NCBI RefSeq assembly: GCF_005771435.1
Contig: NZ_VANI01000009.1
Span: 62,001-126,000 of the forward strand
DNA from: Microbulbifer harenosus
GTDB taxonomy: Bacteria > Pseudomonadota > Gammaproteobacteria > Pseudomonadales > Cellvibrionaceae
Reading direction: 5' to 3'
Length of the DNA: 64,000 bases
The translations under genes were made by a program, and so were the position numbers. How positions within the stretch are numbered: position 1 is the first letter of the stretch; each line of letters opens with the position of its first letter. The notes under the pieces were generated by a model, which worked only from the letters and a program-made list of their open reading frames with translations, was not told the origin of the DNA and searched no databases. Positions 55,468 through 63,397 of the stretch are shown piece after piece.

Positions 55468-56979
55468 ATGCAGACCAGTGAAACAGAGTCCCCGGACGTG
55501 GTGGAGCGGTCCGTAAACAAAACCTGGGCAATGCCGGACACGTATCTGATATTGCTCGCGGTAGCTCTGATTGCGTTCGCGCTCAATTTCCTCATTCCCG
55601 CCGGTACCTACGAGACCGTGACCAGCGTGGTCAATGGCAGCGAGCGCAGCGTTATCGACCCGGCCAGTTACCAGCAGGTGTCGGATGAACCGGCTGGTTT
55701 ATCCCTCTTCGCCGAGGGTGGAGAAATCGGCCTGCTGAATTTTGCTTTCGAAGGTATGGTGTCCGGCAGCAAATGGGGCGCGTCCATCGGTGTATTCGCT
55801 TTCATATTACTCACAGGCGGTGCTTTCGGGCTGATTTTTGCCAGTGGCTCGGTGGAGCGCGGCCTGTTTCAGGTGATTGCGCGCAAACGGGAAGCGGGAC
55901 ATTTTTACCTGGCACTGCTGTGTTTTCTGTTCTCCATTGGCGGGGCTGTGTTTGGAATGGGGGAGGAGGTGATTCCCTTTGCCTTGATTCTGGTGCCGCT
56001 GCTGGTGTCCATGGGATACGACAGTATCACCGCAATAATGGTGACCTATGTGGCCACCCAGGTGGGCTTCGCCACGTCGTGGATGAATCCGTTCGGGGTC
56101 AGTATTGCCCAGGGTATTGCCGGGGTTCCGGTGATGTCAGGCAGTGTTCCGCGCATGCTGTTGTGGCTGTTCGCCACCTGTGGGCTCGCGCTCTACACCG
56201 TGATCTATGCGCGCCGCATTCAGCGCCGTCCGACGCTGTCCTTGGCGTACTGCTCTGATCAGGTTTTTCGCAATCAGACACAGTCTGTCTCAGCACTGAA
56301 ATCCATGGTGCGCGGCGATGGTTGGGTGCTGCTGCTGTTTTGTGCGGGCATCGCCTGGATGATCTGGGGGGTGGTGGAGCGCAATTATTTTCTGCCGGAG
56401 ATCGCCACCCAGTTTTTTACCATGGGCATTGTAATTGCCGCAGTCGCCATCCTGTTCGGATTGAATGGGCTCACTGCCAACAAGGCAGCCGCGGCTTTTC
56501 GTGAAGGGGCGCAACAGCTGTTGCCCGCGGCCATGGTAGTGGCGTTTGCCAAGGGCATTGTGCTGCTGCTCGGCGGCGATGACCCACAGGGCGCCAGCGT
56601 CCTCAACACCGTATTGCATGCTGCGGGCAATGGTCTCGCGGATGTGTCCGGCGCGGTTTCCGCCTGGTTCATGCTGCTGTTCCAGACCGTGTTCAATTTC
56701 TTCATTACTTCGGGGTCCGGCCAGGCCGCCTTGACAATGCCGATCATGGCGCCGTTGGCGGATGTCGTCGGTGTAACCCGCCAGACAGCGGTGTTCGCCT
56801 TCCAGTTGGGCGACGGCTTCAGCAATATCGTGGTGCCGACATCTGCATCACTGATGGGGTGCCTGGGGGCCGCGCGTCTGGATTGGGGCGTGTGGCTGCG
56901 CTTCGTGCTTCCTTTGATGGGCATATTGTTTCTATTTGCCTCCGTCGCCGTGGTTATCGCCGCGATATCTGGATTCTGA
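55468..56979 (+). CDS. YfcC-family amino acid/peptide transporter
   Basis: 503 aa inner-membrane protein with about 12 hydrophobic segments, of the YfcC (C4-dicarboxylate/ arginine-ornithine antiporter-like) family. Typical phrases: TYLILLAVALIAFALNFLIPAGTY, GAFGLIFASGSVERGLF, IGGAVFGMGEEVIPFALILVPLL, FNFFITSGSGQAALTMPIMAPLADVVGVTRQ, FQLGDGFSNIVVPTSASLMG. An ATG at 55417 codons upstream is possible, but 55468 gives the usual N-terminus. It sits between the TonB receptor and iadA (20 bases before the latter), so it probably carries the dipeptide or its amino acids across the inner membrane. Confidence 0.85.
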   Translation: MQTSETESPDVVERSVNKTWAMPDTYLILLAVALIAFALNFLIPAGTYETVTSVVNGSERSVIDPASYQQVSDEPAGLSLFAEGGEIGLLNFAFEGMVSGSKWGASIGVFAFILLTGGAFGLIFASGSVERGLFQVIARKREAGHFYLALLCFLFSIGGAVFGMGEEVIPFALILVPLLVSMGYDSITAIMVTYVATQVGFATSWMNPFGVSIAQGIAGVPVMSGSVPRMLLWLFATCGLALYTVIYARRIQRRPTLSLAYCSDQVFRNQTQSVSALKSMVRGDGWVLLLFCAGIAWMIWGVVERNYFLPEIATQFFTMGIVIAAVAILFGLNGLTANKAAAAFREGAQQLLPAAMVVAFAKGIVLLLGGDDPQGASVLNTVLHAAGNGLADVSGAVSAWFMLLFQTVFNFFITSGSGQAALTMPIMAPLADVVGVTRQTAVFAFQLGDGFSNIVVPTSASLMGCLGAARLDWGVWLRFVLPLMGILFLFASVAVVIAAISGF

Positions 56980-56998
56980 ATAATTAAGTTGTAGGGAT

Positions 56999-58171
56999 AT
57001 GTCTCAAATTACTCTGATAAAGAACGCGAACGTATTCGCCCCGCGCAGTCTGGGTCGCTGTGACGTGCTGGTGGCCGGTGAGCGTGTGGCCAAAATCGAT
57101 CAGAACATCGATCTTCCGGATTATCTTGGACAGACAGTGGATGCCGACGGTGCCTGGCTGATGCCCGGGCTGGTGGACTCTCTGGTGCATATCAGTGGCG
57201 GTGGTGGTGAGGGCGGCTTTGCGTCGCGCACGCCGGAGCTGGATGTGCGGGATGCTGTGAGTTCGGGCGTGACCACCGTGGTGGGCGCCCTTGGAACCGA
57301 TGCAATCACCCGCACACTCAATGAACTCTTCGGCAAAGCCAAGGCGCTGGAAGCGCAGGGGATTACCTGTTTCATCCAGACCGGCTCCTACCAGGTACCG
57401 GTCAACACCCTGACCGGCAGTGTGCGCAGTGATGTCATGCTGGTGGACAATATTATCGGCGTCGGTGAGCTGGCGATTTCTGATCATCGTTCTTCACACC
57501 CCTCTCGCGATGAGTTGATCCGGATCGCCGCTGACGCGCGCGTTGCGGGATTGCTCAGTGGCAAAGGTGGCGTGGTCTCTATACATGTGGGGGATGGCCC
57601 CGGGCGGTTATCACCATTATTCGACGCCGTTGAAAACTCTGAAATCCCGATTACGCAGTTTTACCCGACGCACATGAACCGCAACGACGCCCTGCTGGCG
57701 CATGGGGTTCGCTTCGTGCGCGCTGGCGGCTTCATTGATTTTACCACTTCAACCACTCCGGAAATCCTCGCCACAGGCGAGTTACGCGCGAGCCGGGCTT
57801 TGAGGATGGCGCAGGAGCAGGGGGCGTCAATAGACCAAATTACGTTTTCTTCTGATGCACAGGGGTCGCTGACCAACTTCTGCGAACAGGGTGAACTGCG
57901 GGATATTGAGGTGGGTTCAATTGCCAGTTTGTTCGATGAGTTCCGGCGCGCGGTGCAAGACGAAGGGATAGAACTCTCGCAGGCGCTGCAGGTCGTTACG
58001 CTCAATCCCGCGCGCGCGCTCGGGCTCAAGCGCAAAGGCCAGATTGTTACCGGACGGGATGCCGACCTGATCCTGGTTGATCCCGATCGTTTCCAGATCA
58101 CGCATGTCATGGCGCGAGGGCGATGGCAGATGGTGGACCACCAACTCCGCGCTGCGCGGGTGTCTGTTTGA
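56999..58171 (+). CDS. iadA: Isoaspartyl dipeptidase homologue with altered metal ligands
   Basis: 390 aa, amidohydrolase superfamily, closest to IadA (cleaves beta-Asp-Xaa dipeptides). Conserved: GGGGEGG (Glu71), Tyr131 in TGSYQVP, SDHRSSHP, His196 (SIHVGDG), His225 (YPTHMNRN) and Asp286 (SSDAQGS). Deviations: the HxH motif reads SLVH, so the first metal His is Leu62, and the residue that is a carbamylated Lys in E. coli IadA is Glu157 (GVGELAISDHR). This is expected to change or lose the first metal site. The gene is in an operon with the YfcC transporter and a cyanophycinase, favouring beta-Asp-Arg as substrate. Confidence 0.85.
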   Translation: MSQITLIKNANVFAPRSLGRCDVLVAGERVAKIDQNIDLPDYLGQTVDADGAWLMPGLVDSLVHISGGGGEGGFASRTPELDVRDAVSSGVTTVVGALGTDAITRTLNELFGKAKALEAQGITCFIQTGSYQVPVNTLTGSVRSDVMLVDNIIGVGELAISDHRSSHPSRDELIRIAADARVAGLLSGKGGVVSIHVGDGPGRLSPLFDAVENSEIPITQFYPTHMNRNDALLAHGVRFVRAGGFIDFTTSTTPEILATGELRASRALRMAQEQGASIDQITFSSDAQGSLTNFCEQGELRDIEVGSIASLFDEFRRAVQDEGIELSQALQVVTLNPARALGLKRKGQIVTGRDADLILVDPDRFQITHVMARGRWQMVDHQLRAARVSV

Positions 58172-58185
58172 ATGGTGAGGGTGGA

Positions 58186-58590
58186 ATGATGCGGCAAGAT
58201 CGACATCTGTTTGAGGAATCGCTGGCACTGATGCACAACAATCTCTCCGAGCCATTGCAGACTGGCGAGTTGGCCGCTTATCTCGGTATTACTCCCAAGA
58301 AGTTGGAGCGGATATTTCGCCGATATACCGGAGAGTTACCCGCACGCTTTTATCGCTCACTGAGGCTGGAGCTGGCACGAGGCCTGCTGCACGGCAGCGG
58401 GCTGGGCATTGATGAAATCGGGCGGCGCTGCGGCTTCAGTTCCGCCTCGCATTTCAGCCGTTGCTTCCGGGACTTTGTTGGGCACAGTCCGCGAGAGGAG
58501 CGCAAACGGCGGGAAATGCCTGCGCGTCTGCAACACGCTTTCGCGAGTTCACTGAAATCTGAATTCTTTGGCGTGGAGCACAGTTCATGA
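58186..58590 (+). CDS. AraC-type helix-turn-helix regulator without ligand domain
   Basis: 134 aa carrying only the double HTH: LQTGELAAYLGITPKKLERIFRRYTGELPARFYRSLRLELARGLL and IDEIGRRCGFSSASHFSRCFRDFVGHSPREER. The usual N-terminal ligand or GlxA-like domain is absent; only about 20 residues precede the first helix. The ATG at 58186 has GAGGGTGGA before it; an earlier in-frame start (58123) overlaps iadA. It overlaps the next gene by four bases (ATGA). It most likely regulates this operon. Confidence 0.85.
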   Translation: MMRQDRHLFEESLALMHNNLSEPLQTGELAAYLGITPKKLERIFRRYTGELPARFYRSLRLELARGLLHGSGLGIDEIGRRCGFSSASHFSRCFRDFVGHSPREERKRREMPARLQHAFASSLKSEFFGVEHSS

Positions 58591-59876
58591 AAGCGGAAAT
58601 TAAAACGCGCGCGATTCTCGGCTTGCTCGTGGCTCTGCTGAGCGCATGTGGTGGTGCCGAAGTATCCCGGGATGCACCGGAAGGATCTGGCAGTCTGTTG
58701 ATCGTCGGTGGCGCACTGCGCAGTGATAACACGGCGGTATATCGCGCATTTATCGACGCCATACCCGCACAGTTTCCCGAGATTGCTATTGTGCCTGTCG
58801 CGTCGGGGCGACCGGCATATTATGCACAGCAGTTCACAGCAGACCTCCGTCGCCATGGGTTTAACGGTGACATCCGCATACTGCCCATTGCGATGGTGGA
58901 TGACCCGTCTACCGACGCCGAGGATGAAAGCCTGTGGCGTTCCGGCGGCGGCGACCTCGCATTGGCAGCAAGCTTGAGTGAGGTCGGTGGCATCTGGTTT
59001 GTCGGTGGTGATCAGACCCGTATTACTACTGCGCTGTACGCAGAGAACAATATGGAAACGCCGGTGCTGCAAGCGATTCGTCGGCAATTGTCGCCCGGTG
59101 CGGTCATTGGAGGGACCAGTGCGGGAGCGGCCATCATGAGTCGCACCATGATTGCCGCCGGAGACGCCTTGAGCGCTCTGACAATGCCACCGACGGATCA
59201 GTATGTGGGAATGGAGAGCCAGGAGTCCGGCCAGCTGATGCTGTCGCAGGGGTTGGGATTTCTGCCCGTTGGCGTGGTGGATCAGCACTTCGACCGCAAG
59301 GCGCGGCTCGGGCGACTTGTGCGTACCCTGGCACTGGTGGGGGATACGGCGGGCCGCCTGGGCTTTGGTGTCGACGAGGACACCGCGGTACTGGTAGACC
59401 TTGCCAGCGCGGAAATGACCGTGCTGGGGGCTGGCAATCTTGTATTCGCGGATGGGCGCGGGGCGGTGTTCAGTGACGGGGAGCAGGCATTTGCGGCGAG
59501 GGGCCTGCAGCTCTCTGTATTGAGCGCGGGCGACACTTACAATTGGCGCACAAACCGCTACGGCCTTTCCGGCGGCGAAACGCAACAGCGGGAAGCGTTT
59601 GGTTACAAGGTAATCCACGGCGCGGGTATGGCTCTCGGCAATCCACGGCTGGATCAGCTGCTGGGATTCTCTCTGCTGGACAATACTGAAGCCCGCGAGC
59701 TGCGCCGTATTACTTTCGACGAAGAATCGGGAAAGGGTGTCCTTTTTCGTTTTCGTCAAACCGATGAAAGCCGCGGTTACTGGCGTTATAGCTCCGGTAC
59801 CAAGGACCAGTATTCTGTTGTGGGTGTTGAGCTGGAGATAGCGCCTGTTTCCGTCTCTGTTTCCTCCCGTCCCTGA
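58587..59876 (+). CDS. Cyanophycinase-type S51 peptidase, lipoprotein
   Basis: 429 aa. Signal peptide with lipobox LLSACGG (Cys21), so it is exported and lipid-anchored. S51 features: SGSLLIVGGALRSDN, GIWFVGGDQTRI, nucleophile Ser178 in IGGTSAGAAIMS, and VVDQHFDRKARLGRL (His234), then FGVDEDTAVLV. Known cyanophycinases hydrolyse cyanophycin (multi-Arg-poly-Asp) to beta-Asp-Arg, and extracellular forms exist in bacteria that feed on it. A longer C-terminal beta-rich part (about 290-429) is not typical of cytoplasmic CphB. Located in the putative operon with iadA; other S51 specificities cannot be excluded. Confidence 0.8.
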   Translation: MKAEIKTRAILGLLVALLSACGGAEVSRDAPEGSGSLLIVGGALRSDNTAVYRAFIDAIPAQFPEIAIVPVASGRPAYYAQQFTADLRRHGFNGDIRILPIAMVDDPSTDAEDESLWRSGGGDLALAASLSEVGGIWFVGGDQTRITTALYAENNMETPVLQAIRRQLSPGAVIGGTSAGAAIMSRTMIAAGDALSALTMPPTDQYVGMESQESGQLMLSQGLGFLPVGVVDQHFDRKARLGRLVRTLALVGDTAGRLGFGVDEDTAVLVDLASAEMTVLGAGNLVFADGRGAVFSDGEQAFAARGLQLSVLSAGDTYNWRTNRYGLSGGETQQREAFGYKVIHGAGMALGNPRLDQLLGFSLLDNTEARELRRITFDEESGKGVLFRFRQTDESRGYWRYSSGTKDQYSVVGVELEIAPVSVSVSSRP

Positions 59877-60109
59877 GTGCTGACTTAATGGTCAAGTGGC
59901 GTGCTCGTGTCGAGGCGCCACGCCGTCCCGTCGATCTCCCGGTCTCCCTCCACCTCCGGTTTTTGCCTTCTGTTCACCCGTCGCCGTTGTCTGACAACAG
60001 GCTATTCTGCTTGAAATATGCTCAGTAAGCGTCCAGTGGCCACCACACGGTGGCCGTTGGCACTACGCTTGTGCTGGGACCGGGGCTTCCAGCTTTTGTT
60101 GAATATCGC
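59877..60109. other. Intergenic region after cyanophycinase with hairpins
   Basis: Part of a 339-base gene-free stretch. It holds a hairpin GTGGCG...CGCCAC at 59897-59922 and a stem GGCCACC/GGTGGCC with loop ACAC at 60038-60055. Neither has a T-tract, so Rho-independent termination is doubtful. No ORF is supported. Confidence 0.4.
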
Positions 60110-60150
60110 TTGCACCCTCCATTTCCCAGTAGCTAGAATGTGATCACATT
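60110..60150 (+). promoter_or_regulatory. Promoter with operator-like palindrome before the transaminase gene
   Basis: TTGCAC at 60110-60115 and TAGAAT at 60134-60139, 18 bases apart, make a good sigma-70 promoter. A perfect 14-base palindrome, AATGTGATCACATT at 60137-60150, overlaps the -10 and start region, where a repressor would block transcription. The TGTGATCACA core recalls GntR-family sites; it lacks the N6 spacer of a CRP site. Gene starts 66 bases downstream. Confidence 0.6.
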
Positions 60151-60215
60151 TTGGTGTCACTTGCCGCCGTCGGGGCAATCAGTAAGGCAGGCACTACACA
60201 AACAGGAGTGAGTTC

Positions 60216-61565
60216 ATGAACAAGAGCCAGTTACAACAACATGACCGCGAGCACCTGCTGCACCCCTTCACCGATTTTCATGACCTGGGAGCGCAGGGCA
60301 CCCGTGTAATTACCAGCGCGGAAGGGGTCTATATCAACGATATTGACGGCCACCGAATGCTCGACGGTATGTCCGGCCTGTGGTGCTGCAATCTGGGTTA
60401 CAGCCGCCGGGAAATTTCCGAGGCTATTTACGAGCAGCTCAATCGGCTGCCGTTCTATAACAGTTTTTTCCAGTGCACCACGGTTCCGTCCATTGAGCTT
60501 GCGGACCTGCTGGCGGAAGTCACCCCAGCACACATGAACAATGTATTTTTCACCGGCTCCGGCAGTGAGGCCAACGACACAAATCTGCGCATTATTCGCC
60601 GTTACTGGGATCTGAAAGATCAGCCGGAGAAGCGCATCGTTATCTCGCGCAAAAATGGTTATCACGGTTCGACGATCGCCGGCGCCAGCCTGGGTGGCAT
60701 GAGTGGCATGCACAAGCAATTCCAGGCGCTGGACTATATCGAACATATCCAGCAGCCATACTGGTTTGGTGAGGGTGGCGACATGTCGCCCGATGAATTC
60801 GGTATTTACGCCGCGCGCTGTCTGGATGAAAAGATTCAGGAGTTGGGGCCGGAAAAGGTCGCCGCCTTTATTGCCGAGCCTATTCAGGGGGCTGGCGGTG
60901 TGATCATTCCGCCGCAAACCTACTGGCCGGAAGTGAAAAAAGTTCTGGATCAATACGACATACTGCTGGTGATGGATGAAGTCATCTTCGGCTTCGGCCG
61001 CACCGGCGAGTGGTTCGGATCTGACTATTACGGAATGAAACCGGACCTGATGACCTTTGCGAAGGCCGTCACCAACGGCTATTTCCCATTGGGTGGGACA
61101 ATGGTCGGTGACCGTGTGGCCGAAGTGATCAAATCCAGGGGGGGAGAGTTCACCCACGGTTACACCTATTCCGCGCACCCCGCAGCCTGTATGGCGGGAC
61201 TCGCCACCATCAATATCCTGCGGGATGAAGGCATTATCCAAAACGTGCGCGACAACACGGCACCATACCTGGCCAAGCGTTGGGCGGAGCTGGCGGATCA
61301 TCCTATTGTGGGTGAGGCGCGGTCGCTCGGGCTTGTCGGTGCGCTGGAACTGGTCAAAGACAAGTCCAGCCGGGAGCGCTTTGACGACAAGGCTAGCGCA
61401 GGCGGCGTCTGCAGAAATATGAGCATCAAGAATGGGCTGGTGATGCGCGCCACCGGTGACACGATGATTATCGCACCACCGTTGATTCTCACCACCGAAC
61501 AAATTGACGAACTGGTGGAAAAAGCCCGCCGCGCGCTGGATGATACTGCCAAAGCCATGGCGTAA
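60216..61565 (+). CDS. Class III aminotransferase, putrescine/polyamine-pyruvate type (SpuC-like)
   Basis: 449 aa PLP transaminase. Landmarks: GHRMLDGMSGLWCCNLGYSRREI, FFTGSGSEANDTNLRIIRRY, AFIAEPIQGAGGVIIPP, MDEVIFGFGRTGEWFG and PLP-Lys in MTFAKAVTNGYFPLGGTMV. Sequence style matches SpuC/YgjG-relatives (polyamine:pyruvate or omega-amino acid:pyruvate). Start HLLHPFTDFHDLGAQGTRVI is typical. GGAGTGAG precedes the ATG. It is followed by a glutamyl-polyamine synthetase-like gene, so a role in putrescine, cadaverine or spermidine catabolism is likely. The donor amine is not determinable. Confidence 0.88.
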   Translation: MNKSQLQQHDREHLLHPFTDFHDLGAQGTRVITSAEGVYINDIDGHRMLDGMSGLWCCNLGYSRREISEAIYEQLNRLPFYNSFFQCTTVPSIELADLLAEVTPAHMNNVFFTGSGSEANDTNLRIIRRYWDLKDQPEKRIVISRKNGYHGSTIAGASLGGMSGMHKQFQALDYIEHIQQPYWFGEGGDMSPDEFGIYAARCLDEKIQELGPEKVAAFIAEPIQGAGGVIIPPQTYWPEVKKVLDQYDILLVMDEVIFGFGRTGEWFGSDYYGMKPDLMTFAKAVTNGYFPLGGTMVGDRVAEVIKSRGGEFTHGYTYSAHPAACMAGLATINILRDEGIIQNVRDNTAPYLAKRWAELADHPIVGEARSLGLVGALELVKDKSSRERFDDKASAGGVCRNMSIKNGLVMRATGDTMIIAPPLILTTEQIDELVEKARRALDDTAKAMA

Positions 61566-61644
61566 ACTGCATGATACAGTACCCGTTCGCGCGGATTTCC
61601 CGCGCGGGCGTGGGAATTGAAATACCTCCAGAAGTGAATTGGTT

Positions 61645-63033
61645 ATGGCAGCACAAGAACAATATGAGCCGTCCAGGGAATTGCTTGCAGCGTCTGAAGC
61701 CTTTCTTGACGCGCATCCGAAACTCAAATGGATTGAAGGGTTTGCATTCGATATCAACGGCGTTCCCAGAGGAAAATGGTTACCGGCCGATTCTGCGCAC
61801 AAGCTGCTTGGCGGCGGCCTGCAGATGCCGCGCAGTGCCGTCAGCCTGGATATCTGGGGGCGGGATATAGAGAACAGTCCTCTGGTCTTCGCCAGTGGCG
61901 ACAGTGATGGCATCTGTATGCCGGTATCTCCCATCTGCATGGCGCCGTGGCACCGCGAGCAGACGGCACAACTGCACATGCAGCTGTTCGAGGCCGATGG
62001 CTCGGTGTTGTTCGCCGATCCGCGCTCCCAGCTGCAAAAAGTCGTGGCGCGGATTGAGCGCCTCGGTTACAAGGCGGTGTGTGCCACCGAGCTTGAATTT
62101 TATCTCCTGCGGGAAGGAGCTGATGAGCTGGGCCATCCTCGCCCTGTCAGCGACAACGACTCAGATCTGGTGCCGTCCACCGACGTTTACGACCTTTCGG
62201 AACTCGATTCCCAGCGACACTTCTTCGCCGATGTGCGCGCAGCCTGTGAGGCTCAGGACATCCCTGCGGATTCGATTATCTCTGAATATTCTCCCGGTCA
62301 GTTTGAGATCAACCTGCTGCACTGTAACGATCCGGTAAAGGTGGCCGATCAGACGCTGCTGTTCAAGCGGCTGTTGAAAGGAGTGGCCCGCAGCCACGGT
62401 TTGCGTGTCAGCACCATGGCCAAATTGTTTGGCGATCTCGCCGGCAACGGGATGCACGTCCATCTGAGTCTCGAAGATAAAGACGGCAACAATGTATTTG
62501 ACGATGGCAGCGAAGAGGGCACCGACCTGTTGCGCCATGCCGTGGCCGGCATGATGGCGACGGCGAACGATGCCATGGCGATTTTTGCACCCCACAGCAA
62601 CTCTTACCGGCGCTTCCAGGAAAGCAGCCACGCGCCGCTGAATCTGTGCTGGGGGTATGACAACCGCACCGTCACCTTCCGCATCCCCGCCGGTGACTCC
62701 AATGCCAGACGTATCGAACATCGCATTGCCGGTGCCGATGTGAATGCCTATCTGGTACTGGCGGCCATTCTCGCTGGCGTGTGCCACGGCCTGGAAAATC
62801 GCCTGCAGCCACCAGAGCCGGTGGAAGGGGATGCCTACCAGATGGAGTGTGAAGAGCAACTGATCAACACCTGGAGTGGCGCGCTCGACAAGTTCGAAGA
62901 GAGCACATTGTGGAAAGACTACTTCGATCCGGAGTTCGTTGATCTGTTTGTGATGTTGAAGCGTCAGGAACAGGCGGAAATTGCTTCCCGGGTGACGGAT
63001 GTAGAGTACGAGAGTTATCTGCAACGGGTTTGA
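61645..63033 (+). CDS. Gamma-glutamylpolyamine synthetase, glutamine synthetase family (PuuA/SpuB-like)
   Basis: 462 aa glutamine synthetase-fold ligase. ATP/metal motifs: ATELEFYLLR, ISEYSPGQFEINL, NGMHVHLSLED and NLCWGYDNRTVTFRIP, with the late RRIEHRIAGADVNAYLVLAA. Missing the features of GlnA type I (adenylylation loop), and with WLPADSAHKLLGGG in the N-terminal domain it fits PuuA/SpuB, which ligates glutamate to putrescine or another polyamine. 79 bases after the transaminase, same strand. It suggests glutamylated polyamine catabolism in the same operon. TTG at 61639 also possible. Confidence 0.85.
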   Translation: MAAQEQYEPSRELLAASEAFLDAHPKLKWIEGFAFDINGVPRGKWLPADSAHKLLGGGLQMPRSAVSLDIWGRDIENSPLVFASGDSDGICMPVSPICMAPWHREQTAQLHMQLFEADGSVLFADPRSQLQKVVARIERLGYKAVCATELEFYLLREGADELGHPRPVSDNDSDLVPSTDVYDLSELDSQRHFFADVRAACEAQDIPADSIISEYSPGQFEINLLHCNDPVKVADQTLLFKRLLKGVARSHGLRVSTMAKLFGDLAGNGMHVHLSLEDKDGNNVFDDGSEEGTDLLRHAVAGMMATANDAMAIFAPHSNSYRRFQESSHAPLNLCWGYDNRTVTFRIPAGDSNARRIEHRIAGADVNAYLVLAAILAGVCHGLENRLQPPEPVEGDAYQMECEEQLINTWSGALDKFEESTLWKDYFDPEFVDLFVMLKRQEQAEIASRVTDVEYESYLQRV

Positions 63034-63202
63034 TGCGCTGCCGGTGAATGTAGAGGCGTGGATTGCGACCCGTAATCAACGGCTTTTGTGTCAGTGTGGC
63101 AGGCAGCGGAAAATGCTCTGCTATACCTTAATCAGACAGCTGTGCACTTGAGTGTGCAGCGCGTCGCAAACTCTCCTCCTGAAAGTGTGTTCGAGAAAAC
63201 TG

Positions 63203-63228
63203 GCCCGCCTTATGGCGGGCATTTTTTT
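63203..63228 (+). terminator. Rho-independent terminator after the polyamine genes
   Basis: GCCCGCC, loop TTAT, GGCGGGC, then ATTTTTTT. Lies 170 bases after the synthetase gene. Confidence 0.85.
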
Positions 63229-63397
63229 GGAGGACGCAAACTAGCAGAAATTTCTTCCCATTTGTCAGCGAATGCTTAGGCAGTACTTGCTGTTTCATCC
63301 GAAACTCCACCTATACTGATTCTGACCGTACGCGCGGGTCACAGTTATCCTGTGGCTCGGCCGTCATGGAGCATTTCAGAGCTAAAAGGAGTTACTC
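63229..63397. promoter_or_regulatory. Leader and likely promoter region of the OmpW-type gene
   Basis: Together with 63034-63202 this is a 364-base gap. TATACT at 63312-63317 could be a -10, with TTGCTG at 63287-63292 as a weak -35 (19-base spacer). AAAAGGAG lies before the ATG. No other structure was recognised in 63034-63202. Confidence 0.35.

Noticed and set aside
60231-61979. 582-codon minus-strand frame across the transaminase and synthetase genes
   Set aside because: Antisense shadow: it spans two clear genes and their intergenic gap and has no family signature.
61645-63033. Assigning this gene as glutamine synthetase GlnA
   Set aside because: It lacks the adenylylation loop and GlnA N-terminal pattern and sits with a polyamine transaminase, so PuuA/SpuB fits better.
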